Shown: piece by piece, positions 1 through 13,614 of the stretch
Position numbering within the stretch: the first letter of the stretch is position 1
Layout of the letters: the number at the start of each line of letters is the position of its first letter
Assembly: GCA_029783825.1 (NCBI GenBank)
Contig: JAREIK010000801.1
Location: 10,118,891-10,182,890, forward strand
From: Sapria himalayana
Taxonomy: Eukaryota > Streptophyta > Magnoliopsida > Malpighiales > Rafflesiaceae
DNA length: 64,000 bases
Direction: 5' to 3'
The notes under the pieces: model-generated
The model's database searches: none
Seen by the model: only the letters and a program-made list of their open reading frames with translations
What the model was told of the DNA's origin: nothing
Program-made: the position numbers and the translations under genes

Positions 1-170
1 ACAACACAGCATGACGGACCATGTGGGCTGGTTTTGGCTCAGCTAGCCAACCCAGGCTAGCTTGGGATGGCACGATTTGACCGTGGTGGAGCCTTGCACA
101 GCCTAAACCAGCATGAATCAGCACATAAAACAGGCCTTGCCAGCCTGAAACAGCCTGTTTGACACCTCTA
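1..170. mobile_element. 3' end of a non-autonomous hAT-type element (GC-rich family)
   Basis: A GC-rich block, unlike the AT-rich DNA beyond it, ends with GTTTGACACCTCTA at 157-170. This is the same terminus as the complete hAT element at 15575-16214, whose 8-bp target duplication identifies the superfamily. The left end lies outside the window. The 8 bases after it (171-178) should be the target duplication, but this cannot be tested here. Confidence 0.5.
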
Positions 171-179
171 TGGCACATC

Positions 180-890
180 TCACATCCACAATGTGTTGCA
201 GACGTCCATGCCCACAACATCTCATCTATGATGCACAGTGCACTAGACCTAACAAAAGCTGCAACATGTGTGTGTGTGAGTGTATGTATGTGTGGGCGCG
301 CGCGCGTGTCTGTGTGCGTGCGGAGGTGAAAGACAACACATAGTGGATTTGTTGGTGTTGTGTGCATTGTACATCATTGGAGCAAAATTTTGTGCTGCAA
401 GAGTGCAGTGTGTGTGAATCAAATCAGAGGTGTGCACTATACGATATGAGCAGAGTGCACAGTACCTTGGCATAACTATTTGAAATTCAGCATGAAGCAG
501 CCCGCAGGCACAGCTCATGCATGACTCAACCCACACCTATCCCAGGCTAGCATGGGTCTAATGACTTGCATCATAAGCTAGCTTAGGCCAACAGTCAGTT
601 ACCTGAATAGGTGGTAGTGTCATGTCTACCTAAAGCCATGATCCAAGCGCAACCCAACCCATTTGGTCACCGAGCTAGCTTTGGCCTACTAGTTGCGAGC
701 TCTAAGGTCATGCCATCCCAAAGAATATTCAGCATGCTGCCTGACAGTTTTGCCACACTTAATCATGCATGCTCTTTCTTATCATAAATCCTTTAGTGAA
801 ATTATTTAATTTGCCTCCTACAATCTTTTGGAGTAGTGATTTTGTCATGACTTCAGATAAGAGGGCAACAAGGACATTAAAGTGTCTGTC
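180..890. repeat. Mixed GC-rich repeat debris with a GT-rich microsatellite
   Basis: A GT/GC-rich simple repeat runs at about 267-325. The stretch around 480-535 (AGCATGAAGCAGCCCGCAGG and what follows) has a related copy at about 61845-61890, so this is dispersed repeat DNA. The open frame on the minus strand here is simple-sequence translation (Thr-His repeats) and is not a gene. No gene is seen. Confidence 0.5.
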
Positions 891-901
891 TTGATTTCTT
901 C

Positions 902-1440
902 TAGAGGTGTCAAACAACTCAAGGTCAAAAAGGGCAAGTTGAGACGTGCCGAGTTGGGTTCAAGCCATGTTAAAATCAGGCACAACCAATGATAAAAATT
1001 TCCGATATATCTAATGATATATCTCCGATATATCCATAAATTCTAAGTATCGATATATTCATTAAGACCGATATATTTATCCTTGATTAGTGCTCATATA
1101 CAAATACACACCGATATATATCCGATATTTTCATAAAATCCAAATACCGATATATCCATAAAAACTAAAATTTTAATCCTTGGGCACAATCAGGCCTGGC
1201 ATTTAATATGCCTGGCCCTGCACACGGCAAAGTTGAGCTAGTATGGGTTAGCCACATCCCACAGGCAGGTAAACCTCAGTCCGGAGAGAGGCTAGCCTCT
1301 GCAATCCTACATGCCCTAGCCTATACTATGGGCTAGGGGCTTGTGAGGAACGGCTAGCATTGGCAGCAGGCCTAGCTGTTCAGCTCAGGTCTAGTTCAGC
1401 CAAGGCCAACTCATCTATGAATTGTGATCTGTATCATGGA
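902..1440. mobile_element. Decayed hAT-type element, left end recognisable
   Basis: TAGAGGTGTCAAAC at 902-915 matches the terminus of the hAT family seen intact at 15575-16214. The preceding octamer (894-901) would be the target duplication. No matching right end or second octamer was found downstream, so the element is truncated or rearranged. The GC-rich mosaic to about 1430 is probably its body, interrupted by the CCGATATAT cluster at 1000-1165. Confidence 0.4.
1000..1165. repeat. Cluster of CCGATATAT(C) motifs
   Basis: The word CGATATAT, usually as CCGATATATC or TCCGATAT, occurs about eight times in 165 bases at irregular 15-30 base spacing. Each unit is near-palindromic around the ATAT core. 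It is too short and irregular to be a clear satellite; a tandem repeat inside a decayed transposon is the simplest reading. Confidence 0.6.
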
Positions 1441-1486
1441 CTATCTATCTATCTATATATATATGTATGTATACACACACACACAA
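1441..1486. repeat. Compound microsatellite (CTAT)n(AT)n(AC)n
   Basis: A direct simple-sequence run marking the switch from a GC-rich island to the long AT-rich tract. Confidence 0.9.
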
Positions 1487-2869
1487 ATTTATATATGAAA
1501 CAAAAAAAATCAATTTTAAAGTGCAAATGTTAAATATAATCAATAATATAAATATAAAAGATATTAAAATTATAAATTGAAATCTAAAAATGTAAATACT
1601 AATAAAATACAAAAAAAAAATTATAAAATAACATACATTCCAAGGTAATGTCAGTAGAATAATATCAGTCTGTACTGTATGTCTCCTATTCAAATCATCA
1701 GATCTATAAATCTCAATTTTATTATTTTTATATAACTCATTATCATCATCACCTAATAGTTCTTAAACTTAATCTGGTAGACTCATTTGACAATTTGTAT
1801 CACATTTATAATCAAAAAAAAAATTATGATAATATGTTACATACCGAATGAGTCAGTAGACTAAATGTCATTATAAATAACACAAAAAATAAATTTATAT
1901 GATTTCTATCAATTCAATATATTAATATTTTAAATAATTATGAGACAATATAAAATAATAATCAATATTTAAGTATCTCGACAATTCATAACTATTCAAT
2001 AAATCTATCATTTATCCATTATTAATTAAATTAAAAAAAATCATTTTCAAATATAATACAAATTTATGCATTCGAATGCCTACTAAAATAATATTATTTA
2101 TTATAATAATATTTAAATAGATACAATAATTATTCATAAATCCTTATATGTATTTCTTGTGATCAATTCATGCAAATAGAGATGAATTTAATAGTATTTT
2201 CCACACATTCTACCATAAAATTAAAATTCATATAAATAAATAAGTAATAAAAAAAATAAAATCAAGAATCAATATTTTAATTATATAATTTGTCACAATA
2301 ATCATATTTTTAAAAAATAAATCTTATGTATATTAATACAAGATATTACTAATATTACATATATACTTATATATAATACATGTTAAGAAAATATATGCAT
2401 GTGAACACATATTCATCATATCATAAAAAAAAATCATCAATTTTTTAATATCTTATTTTGATTCATTATGTGTAAATTCATTAATTTTAATAGTAATAGT
2501 ATTGAACATCACATATTAATAATTAACACATAAATATAATATCAAATATATATATTTCAAAATGGTATGTGATATCTAGTTAGAATCTTTATAGGCCTAC
2601 TAACTTGTATGCTATAAAATTATTATAATTTATTATGTGTTCTAATATATTTAACTATATTTTATATTTATTTTAATGAAAATAATTATTTAAGTTAGAG
2701 ACTGACTCTAATAATTCGTATATGACAAATATATCCAACATAAAAAAATTAACTTAGAGACCGACTCTAATAATTCTTACAAAAAAACACATATTTAAAA
2801 AGTTGTCAAAATTTTATTTTATATATTTTATGTTGCATATCATATTTCCTAAATACTCGTGACAAACAC

Positions 2870-3258
2870 TCACAAAATCATAATATTTTTTTTTAGTTTT
2901 CACTTGTAATCAATAAATTAAGCAATGACATGCAAATGGATTGTCAACCGGACTGATTCAAATTTCTAACATACACCACTCTATTTTGTTTATTAATTTA
3001 GTTGGTAGATGATTATTTTTCTATTTTATAATTTTTTATTACGTCACTCTAATAAATCTTCTTAGGAATCCTATCCAAAGTGAGCTCAACATATTTTTGC
3101 ATATAATAAATCAATTTAAGATCTTCTAGAAATTTAAACAAAAGACTAATGCTAACAATAAGTCTAAACATGTATTTCATTGCAAAAATAAAATTAGACT
3201 AAATTCAATAATCTCGTAACTTAGTTAAGTTCACCAGGGTAGAAGGCACATCTAATGA

Positions 3259-3295
<37 letters not shown>

Positions 3296-3660
3296 TACAC
3301 ACATATGTGCACACGCACGCACGCACACACATACATATATTATAAGTGAAATAAATTCATTGCAAACACATGATAATAATCACCATAAATTTATTTATAA
3401 GAAATCTAAACGCACCACTAATCATACAAATATATATTTTTTTATAATATATGTATTATCAAACCTTGTAATTTAATGGGGATAACAAATCCCACAAAAT
3501 CATAATACAAATACATTTTGATTCAAATTAATTCAAATTTCTAACATCCTAAGAATTCTATCCCATAAAATCTAAAAATATTTTTGAATATAATAAATTA
3601 ATCTAAAATCTTCTACAAATTTAAGCAAAAAAACATATCAGAAATGAGTCTAACTATTTG
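2870..3660. repeat. Diverged tandem duplication in AT-rich DNA
   Basis: Landmarks recur in the same order: 'CACAAAATCATAATA' near 2870 and 3494, 'TTCAAATTTCTAACAT' near 2957 and 3532, and an 'ATCTTCTA.AAATTTAA' block near 3121 and 3608. A compound AT/AC microsatellite (3258-3335) lies between the copies. The copies are strongly diverged. Confidence 0.55.
3258..3335. repeat. Compound microsatellite (AT)n(AC)n
   Basis: A run of AT dinucleotides followed by AC/ACGC dinucleotides, clearly visible. The plus-strand open frame across it is simple-sequence translation only. Confidence 0.9.
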
Positions 3661-5239
3661 ATGACAAACTTTATGCAATAAAGAAAAAAAAATTAATAAA
3701 CTTAAAATTAATTCAAATTCAATATCACAATATGGTTAGAATTGCATGTGGTCCAATAGATCATATTTTTTTGTATATTATTACATATCTACTTAGATAT
3801 TCAATTTCATTATTAATCTTATAAGCATATATTTTTCATATTATATATATTATATCAAAATTTTTTTTTTACTTTTCTAAAATTTTTATTTTTAATAATC
3901 TTAAAATAACATATTAAAGATGTTGATTTATTATTCCTAAATTTTTTAAGCATTTGGGGTAAGGATAACCTAAATTAGAGAAAATTCAATTATAAATCTT
4001 TTAGTTAAATTATCATTATGATTATATATATTTATATTAAATTCATTTTTATAAAAAGTCATTTTAATTTTTAAAATTTAAAAAATTTAGTTAAAAAATT
4101 TTATAGTTATTATATTATTAAGAAAATAAATTATTATAAAATTAACAATTCATGTATTCTAATAGATTAAGACCCAAATTCAAAGCTAACCAATCACAAA
4201 TCTACAACTACAATTTAATTTCCAATTGATCATTGACACAAGGCTTGATTTACAAATAGAAATTTATATGATATTAATATTATACTATTAGAATAAAAAA
4301 ATAATATGAATTAAATTTATGATTTTAAAAAAGAATTAAAAAAATAGATTATAATTTGAATATGAAAAATTATAATATTGATTAACAATATATAATTTTT
4401 TAAAAATTAAAATATTATTTGTTTTTTTTTTGTCGAGGACAAACCAAAAAAATCATTGGATAGAAATCAAATGATTTAGAATAAAAATAAAATTTAAAAA
4501 TATTTTTATTTAATTTTGACAATAAAAGCGACATTCATCACTATCATTGTCGCATAGTCAATGACAAACAATGCCACTTTGATAAAATGAAACACAATCT
4601 TCCCATATCCATTATTAAAAAATATTAAAATATAGACATGATGCCCTTATGCATCTATAGTTTTTAATCTAGCATGAACTAGTACATGAATTCCACTTGA
4701 CATGTCAAGTTTGTGCAGCTCATGCAACATGTTCGAGATGTGCCATGGTTTAGCATGCAAGCCAATTGGCCAATACCCAACATCCACATGACACAAGCTA
4801 TGTAACGGGTTATCCTATACTTGATGACATGGTTATAGGCCATGCTGCAGGTTAGACTCGAGTTAATTAACCAATTATCCACCATTTACCTTAAGTACTC
4901 AAGAAATATATAAATATTAGTTAACAAAATCTAATAAAATAAAGACAAATGATGATGTAATATTTTTTTTTGGTTGAACTAATTTTTAACATACATAGGA
5001 AAATGACTAGAAAATATGAGATAAAATTACTCATTTTTTTACTTTTTTTTTGTAGTCCTTGCCTAAGCTTCCAATCAAGAGAAAAGTTTCTCATGTATTA
5101 TAACTAAGAAGAAAGTATCTTCTAGCACTTATGTCTAGAAAATATGAGACAATTTATAAAGAGAATAAATCAAATTATTCTGAAGAGAAAAATTTCTCGT
5201 GCGAGAAAATTTCTCAAGTCTACTCCAGTTTTGACTCAA

Positions 5240-5240
<1 letters not shown>

Positions 5241-5286
<46 letters not shown>
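5241..5286. repeat. Compound microsatellite (AT)n(AG)n
   Basis: About 15 AT units followed by about 8 GA units. Confidence 0.9.
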
Positions 5287-6314
5287 ACAACCATTATAAT
5301 TTCAAATAGTACAATCAATAACAATTTACATATTACAAGTAACATTGTATAATTTTATATAATGATCAAACACATGATTTACAAGATTTTCACTAATAAG
5401 CATTACTTTTGATTATTCGTATTTAAGAATAATCAAAAGACTATTTTTCAAAAGTACAAGTGATTAGAGATAATGATAATATATCTTTAAAAATTTACAA
5501 GATTTATAATCAATCATTATAATGATAATATATAGGTGGTTAGAAGTAATCCTTATTTAAGGAACTCAAATGACAAATTGAGTCTTCCTTTTATTTATGT
5601 GGATAATAATCACATTTCAAAAAAGTATAACTTGTATAACATTCAACTCAAAATAAATATATTCAATCACAATTCCATATTATGAATCATTAAAAATTTA
5701 GAAATTTTTATAAATTAAAGATTACATACTCTTTGAGAAGATTGTGTTATCACAAATGACATATATAATTTAACACTCTTATAAAAATTGATCTTTTAAA
5801 TTATACTCCAATATATACTGTAAAAAAGATGTTGATTTATTATCTAATATAACTTCCAAAATTAATTCTATTATTTATAAAATCATTATAGAAAATATTA
5901 AAAATAATTAATCATTACTTAAGTTCTCCACAACATATTTACCTCAACACATCTCATTGTATACTAAAATATATAAAAATATCACAATCTTAAATTCCTC
6001 TCAACAACCATGAGCGCCTATAAAGAACCGAATATTAAGATTCAAGATAGATATCAACTTACACAAAATAGATCTATAATAAATTTTAATACTTTTCTTA
6101 GAAAAATTCATATTTTAAAAAAATAAGAAACGCATAATTATTTTAAAATCCAATACATAAATAAAAATCAAAGTAAAACTTAGGATGAAACTATTATAAT
6201 AAATTGACAACAATACATATAATTTTCAATCTAATATTTTATAATAAGACTACATACATAAATAAGGATTACTTCTTTCTCAAAAAAAAAATTAAAATAA
6301 AATTATTATTATTA

Positions 6315-7085
6315 AGATCTACATTATTTTAGCAGACCACACAATAGCTATCATTATATATTCATGATTTCAATTAGATTTTTTATTAACATTTAGATAT
6401 TTTATGACATGAATTTAACATATATCATCTTAGAACTAACTTATAATCACCTCAAATCTCAATGGTAAAATTGTAGTCGAGCTTATGGCAGCTCTAATAT
6501 TTTTTACCATAGCAACTCTATTATAAAGTTTACACTCATCTACTCCAATAACTCTAAAAACATTATTTTATATGAATGCATAATGAAACATGAAAGGTAC
6601 TTTTATGCCTCCATGAAAATTTACATCTTTGTCAGATATTTTAACAATTACATATTATCATTAATATTTTTTCACAAATAAAATGAATTATAGTCATAAA
6701 AAAAAAGCCAACAAACATCCTTATAAAGACACTAATCCAAACCTTAGCTATATATTCTCATTGTGTATTCATTATTTCTAGAGTTACCAATTAAAGTAAG
6801 ACTATTTTATGACTTGAATTTTAACATATATGATCCTAGAGCTTGTTTCGTATCCTGACATTGTCATAAATAGATTCCAAATTATGGCAACTATAATATA
6901 AAACCAAGACTCATATACTCTAAAACTTTAATAATATTGTCTCATGTTAAAGCACAATTAAACATGAAATTTCATTTTGAACCTCCATCAAAATTTATAC
7001 TTTTTTTATTATTTAAAATAATCACACCCTATTATCATAAATATTTTTGACAACCTAAATGAATAATAGACATGAAAAATCTCTA
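6315..7085. repeat. Two diverged copies of a ~400-bp AT-rich unit
   Basis: The second half repeats the first at a spacing of about 405 bases. 'TTTTATGAC.TGAATTT' is near 6400 and 6805, 'TTATGGCA.CT' near 6483 and 6893, and 'CCTCCAT.AAAATTTA' near 6608 and 6981. Both end in a 'AATGAAT.ATAG.CAT' block. This is a diverged tandem duplication of unknown origin. Confidence 0.55.
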
Positions 7086-10000
7086 CCACTTTCGCATGTT
7101 AATATATTGTTAAACAAGTCATGTTTTCCAATTCCCTATATCAATCATAGATTATAACTTTCATTGATTCCCAACTATGTTTCATGTAAAATAAATCATT
7201 CATATATTAATATTATAGCTCATTTATTTTATTGATATATAATGCAATTGATCCAATCAATGAATTTTAGGATTTAACCCTTATATTTCAAAAATAGGGA
7301 AAAAAAACAGAGAAAAAAATACTAAATTTTCATTAATTCTAAGAACCAAAATTATATATATATATATATAATATATATGTATATATATATATATGTATAT
7401 AATTTGAAACAACTCATATATCATATGCTCCCAAACAATATAGCATAAAAAAAGCATACGAATTATATTAAACCACAACAATATGCATAGATGAAAAATC
7501 ATAAATTCATGAAATAAAATTACTTATCATAATATCTACAATGTTGTAACTATTAGTATCACAAATTCAGAAATCTCATTAGAAACCTCCCAAATAAATG
7601 ATAAAACTCAACAAGCAATTCACATTCATTTATATCATATGTATTAATATTTCAAGAACAAAGAGAATCAAATAAAATATGTTTAAAAATATAGTATATA
7701 AATAAATTATGATTTTTAAGGTTCGAATAATAAACTCACTTTCAAGTAATCCTTGAAAAATCATGTATTAATTAATTTTATCATTTTTTTTCTTATTTTA
7801 TAAAAATATTCACCAGTAAGCTAGACATGACTCTTATTTTTAATAAAATAATCATTAATTCAAGATAAATTCAACCAACTTAAAGATTTATTAATTATAA
7901 TTTCACCTCATATTAATGATTTGTATCACCATTTTGAGTTCTAGTCATTTCTATTGTTATCTTCACAAATATCTTTGTATTATTATTCATTATCTGGTGA
8001 ATACATTTCATAAAAGCTTAATTTTATAAGTAAGGAATCAATAAAGTGAAGCAAAAAAGAAAATATTTTAAGTAATAGTCAAGTGTGTTCCAGAATAAAA
8101 ATATATATATAGTGTTAGACATTTTTTTTTTGAAAAAATTATCCAAAAAAAATATAATTTGAAAATAATTAAGAAATGCTATCTAACCTTTTTTATATTT
8201 CAAAAATAAAAACCCAACTATACTCTTACTCATCTACATCATGTAAAAAAACAAAAAATCAAAAAATAAAAAAAAACAAATATATTAATACATATATATA
8301 TATATACACATTTATAAATATATATACATACATATATATAAATTATATGTTTATACATACAAACATATATACAATGTATAAATATTAACATATACATATT
8401 AATACATTTATACATGTATACAAGATATACATTTACACATTTTAACAAATATATTGTATATGCTTTTGTTTTCAAAAATAGCATATTCAAAAATACTATT
8501 TTTGACTTTTGTTAGATATTAAAATATATTTACCTGATCAAATAGGTAAATAAATTTTTAAAATTATTTTTTAATCACAAGCTTAGGTAATATGAGAAAA
8601 AAAATTGTATATTCATCTATATTTTTAAAAGCACCAAAATATAGATATTATTTATTTTGAGCATTGATTTTTAATTATTTTCATATTACAACCATTTTAT
8701 ATATTTTTTCTTATTTTTTTCTATATTATTATTTTACTAATGCATTATTTACCTAATCAAAATAAGTAAATATATTTCTCAAATTTTTTTAATCACAAAT
8801 TGAGTCAACTGTCAACATGAAAAAATAATTATACGTTATATTCTCAAGAATCTAAATAATTCCAATTATTTAGTAAATCATCTAATCATGTTAACTAGTT
8901 GTAATCAATTTTACACATATCGCTATTAGAAAATAGCTTTTGTTGATGTATTCTTCATATTAAAGACATTTACAATATTCTATAGTATTAAATCAACATA
9001 ATATAATACAAAAGAAGCATAACACGAATTTTAAAATTTTAATTCTGATATTTTTTATTTGTGATATTATAAAATATTCATAATTAATTTACAAATTTTC
9101 TTGATAAAATTAACATTAAAAAAAATCAAAAAACACAAATTTCATTTGCATCATTATATAGCTTAATAATAATCTAAAATACCTTAAACCATATTTTGTT
9201 CTTTCATTGTTATACTTATTTTTAAAATTAAATAAAAATTATATAATTGTAGGAATAAAAATATCAAGTGAGTCCATAAATATAATAAAATATTTATTTT
9301 AGATACATCACACAAAAGTAATTATCATTTTATATTTTTTATCAATTCATTCATCCGACACAATTAAATATTTATTTCTCACTCAATAATATAATTTTAT
9401 ATCAATTCTTTAATAAATACTATTTTTTTAGAATAATATTTTTTACCTCATGAAAACTTGTATAAATAATCAAATTAATATTAAAAAAAATTATATATTT
9501 GACTATTAATTAATATATATGATATTTTACTAAATTTTCAACCATTATTCAATATAATTAAATTTTGATCAATTTCAAAGAAATTTTCACTAATTTCAAT
9601 AGATATGTTTTTCATTAATTAATATAAACATTTTTTAGAATAATAATAATTATTATTATTATTATGTTCTTCATTAATAACTAATTTCACAAGATATGCA
9701 TGCAACACTCATGTTATTATAAGTTTCAATAGCATATTCATTTTCCTAAGATTCAATGAAATTTTCATGTATAATATCCATTTCATATAGTATTTTTTTT
9801 ATTTTTAATTTTAATTCAAAACCACGTATACAAACATTTATTCTTTTACATTTTAAATGTCATGATATTTTTAAATTATCACAAAAAATATTTATCATTA
9901 TATTTCTATTTTAGTAGTTTTATTACAAAAAATATACAAAATCAAATCATCATTGATTAAGAATACAAATATATTACTATGTATGATCGTTCCTTTTATT

Positions 10001-10179
10001 TAATTTATATTTTACTTGACTTACATACTCACTTTTTTTATAAAAAATGCTAGTTCACTATCTTTAAATTACTAGTACACAATCTTTTTTATGTTATGAA
10101 TTTTAATAGTACTCACTCATATTCTCTTTTGACACAATCAATAAGACATCAATAAATTATCTTGCATAGATGTATGAGA

Positions 10180-10700
10180 TGGAATGAGAGGACAAACCCC
10201 GGCACAATCCAAGTATTAGGCACAAGTGATCCCTATCTAGACACAACTCAAACCCTAGCTAGCCAAGGTGAAGTCCAAGCAAGCCAACACGGGCTAACTG
10301 CTAGCCTTGACTTGGACCATTCCAACCCAATCAAACCATGAACTATTTTTAAAAATGATATGTTTGTTTCATAGGCCAACTCATGTCTTAATTTTTGCGC
10401 AATGCAAAGCATGACCCACGCCAAATTCAACATGCACAAGCAAGTTTTGAAAGTCATGTCATGTCGCCTGTCGCACCCATTTGTGGCACACAAACTAGAT
10501 CACATGGCCCAACATTACCCAAGTCATCCCATTGTTGGACATGCATGGGTCTGATCATGTTGTACATGCATGGATCAACAATAGTTTCAAAAAAAAAAAC
10601 ACATTGGCATGCTTGAAAGTGTCTTTCAGAGGCATGCATTAAGACATGATTTCCAAAACTACATCCATAGCATACAATCAAGTATCTCATCCGCCACCTC
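10180..10700. repeat. GC-rich island of transposon-like vocabulary
   Basis: The block is rich in the CAGGC/CATGCC/GGCAC words shared with the hAT-family islands elsewhere. Overlapping open frames run on both strands without protein-like composition and none is recognisable. It is probably decayed hAT-family sequence; no termini were identified. Confidence 0.4.
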
Positions 10701-11089
10701 ACGGAGAAATATACAAATGACTAGAACACATTTCTAAAGTATAAGCATTAATACCTGAAGAGCAAATGGCTTCCATTCACAATCACAATAACATCCAACT
10801 TATTTTTGAAGTTGACAATAAAATATATCTTATTCTTAAACATGACAATTGATTAACACACTAGATATCATAAAATTTTAAAAATTACATGTGTTAAACA
10901 CAATTAGACGAGAATACTTTTAATATTATTGATAATCTAAAAAATTTTTATGATTCATATATTTGTTGAAAATTATGTCTTTGTGACTTGACAAATATTT
11001 TCATCTAAAGATAATATATCTCTGGTTAGAGACTCATCATACATTGAATTTCCAACTTTCGAGAGTAATACTATTAAAATATTAAACTC

Positions 11090-11450
11090 TTAAGTAGAAT
11101 CGTCAACTGGATCATAATGGACCAACAGGACCCAAATTTTTTAAGATTGGTCAAGGAATTGTGCTTTGTCAACCACAACACATTACCAAGGGATATAGGC
11201 AATTAAAGCTTGATGGACTAACTAAGCCATTCGGATTAGATTCATATCAAGTAAAACCAACATTACCAAGCAAAGAAGAATCTAGTACATGACCTAGCCT
11301 ACATCTAACCCAAACTAGCCTGGAGTTGTGATCATGGGCAACAAATTGCAACTAGCCCTAACCCTATCACCAACTAATAAGCAGGATCAGAGGACCTCAA
11401 CTACCTACCATAAATAATGTAGGCAGCTGGCAGCATGCTTGCTCAACCGT
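11090..11450. repeat. Moderately GC-rich decayed repeat island
   Basis: A 360-base island between AT-rich tracts with 'CTAGCC' and 'AACCCTA' words similar to the other islands. No open reading frame of interest and no terminal repeats are visible. Confidence 0.3.
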
Positions 11451-12606
11451 ATAATTAAAAGACAATTTAAAAAAAAAACACACAACATATAATATAAATC
11501 TAAAAAAATATATGCTAAACTAAGATTAGTCCATCTAGTCAGGATCATTATATTTGTATATTTTATCATCCACTTGTAGCTCTTTTATTTTATCATTAAA
11601 ACACAATCATAAATATTCTCAAACTTTTAAACATGACAATTTTAATAATATTTGATAATAATGTCATTCTTCTATCCACTGATATCAAATTCGTACGATT
11701 CACAATCTTATTTACGATTAAATAAATAAACGATCTGACTTTTTAAAAGAATAAAAAATAAACATTAATTATAAAAGAAATCGCTGAATCACGAATCAAT
11801 TTAATATTGATTATCAAGAATTAATTAAAATAAAAAAATAACTTCAATCATTAATATTACGAATTTAACATAAAAAAATAACAAAATATCAAAAAAAGTT
11901 ATCGATGATAAGAACTATAAATTAATTAACACATAAAAATCACAAAAAAATTAATTCACAATTCAAATACAATTCACGATTCACTAATCAAGCATTCCAA
12001 TTCTTAATTCAAAGCTCGATTTAACAATTATATTTCTATCTCAAATCATATTCATAATCACAACAAAAATAAATTATAATATTATGCTATATACTAGAAA
12101 GAACAATAAATCAATCTCTCATATGAAGAATGTCAAACTCAACATATTAATTTTTCATATCATTTTTAAATAAAATAGAATAATACATAATATTTAAGTT
12201 TTCAATAATTTACTTATTTCAATGAACATCCTCATCATTTTCTTTCAAATAACTGAATCAATAAATTATCTCTAAATATGATATTAATCTCCATACTTGA
12301 AAGTTCATAATAATTATTTTATAATTATCTTTATAATATTTAAATAAATTATCTAAATATTCATAAATGTACTCAAAATTTTATAATTAATTAATGCAAA
12401 TGAATATATATTTAATAATATTTTTCATATCTTTCATTTTTACACTAGTATTCATACAAGAAGCCAAATAATAAAGATATTAAAAAAAACTAAATATTTT
12501 AAATATTTACTTTCAATCTAAATAGTTATGACAAAATTAAGTGGTCACTATATTTATTAAAAAGAATTAATATTACATATATACCTAAATATAACATATT
12601 TAATAA

Positions 12607-12608
<2 letters not shown>

Positions 12609-12641
<33 letters not shown>
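12609..12641. repeat. (AT)n microsatellite
   Basis: An uninterrupted AT run of about 16 units. Confidence 0.9.
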
Positions 12642-12645
<4 letters not shown>

Positions 12646-12914
12646 TACCAAGTTCATCGTATCATAAAAAATTTTAAAAATAAAATTTCTATATATTAAT
12701 CTAAATTATTAATTATTATTTTATTAATTCTATAATTATATCATAAATTAGCAACTAATACTTGAATCTAACAAAAAATATATATAATTTCAATAATACC
12801 TAACATCCAATTATAATTTTTAGGATACCTTACTGGCATAGAATATAAAACTCTCATAATCTTCTAGGTATTTTAATATATTTTCATAAATTTTATATAT
12901 ATAAGGAGAATACT

Positions 12915-13440
12915 AGTTATGTCAATTATTATTAAATTGATTATATGATACATATAATATGAAAATCTCATCAAAAAATTTATTTTTAATGATTCTCATG
13001 AACATACTTATAACACCATTATTTGATAAATTATTAATATTATACTAATTATTTTAATTTATACTTCTTATTTCCTAAAGACATTCATTAGAAAATTTTA
13101 TGACAAGATGATAAAAATAATCTCATGAAATCATACATTTTTTGGAATAATTATATAAAGAGCTAGTTATGACATGATATTCTTACCTAAAAAACTATTC
13201 CTATTAATTATTTAATTTATCATGTGACATATATAAAATATAAATAATTTAATCTTAGAAATCATATTTAATAATTCTTACAAACATATTTATACCAATA
13301 CAATTATTTGACACATTATTGAATATTATATTAAATATTATATTTTATATCTTTTATTTTCTAAAAACACTCAAAAAATACTCGAATATGACAATACCAT
13401 CATTAATATAAAAAATCTAAAAAAAATCTTATAATTTTTT
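12915..13440. repeat. Diverged tandem repeat with a ~280-bp period
   Basis: The unit around 12915-13190 recurs at 13195-13440. Ordered landmarks are a 'TTAATGATTCTCATGAACAT' block (12987) against a similar 'TTAATAATTCTTACAAACAT' block (13268), then 'ATTATTTGA.A.ATTATT', then 'CTT.TTTTC.TAAA.ACA' and 'TTTTTTGG.ATAATTAT'. The copies are clearly related but strongly diverged. Similar sequence also appears near 2580-2850, so the family is dispersed. Confidence 0.55.
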
Positions 13441-13614
13441 GGGATAATTATGAAAAAAAGTCTCAAAATAAAATTAATTATATTTTAAATCTCTTATATT
13501 TATAATTTAATATTTAGGGACTAATCAAAAATATTTATGATTTAAGTCTATTTTTGAGTAACCAAATTCCCAAACACATAATTAAAATACCTCTTGCATT
13601 ATTAAAAAATTTAA

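Larger units (their letters stand above)
1487..10180. other. Long AT-rich gene-free tract
   Basis: About 8.7 kb of strongly A+T-rich DNA with stops in all frames. No exon, transposase or RNA gene is recognisable. It contains microsatellites, diverged tandem duplications (listed separately), and a short GC-rich island at about 4650-4880 with the CATGCCA-type vocabulary of the hAT family. Open frames inside it are low-complexity translations. Confidence 0.7.

Noticed and set aside
8176..8490. Overlapping open frames on both strands
   Set aside because: Composition is Tyr/Ile/Asn from TATACATA-type simple sequence on both strands.
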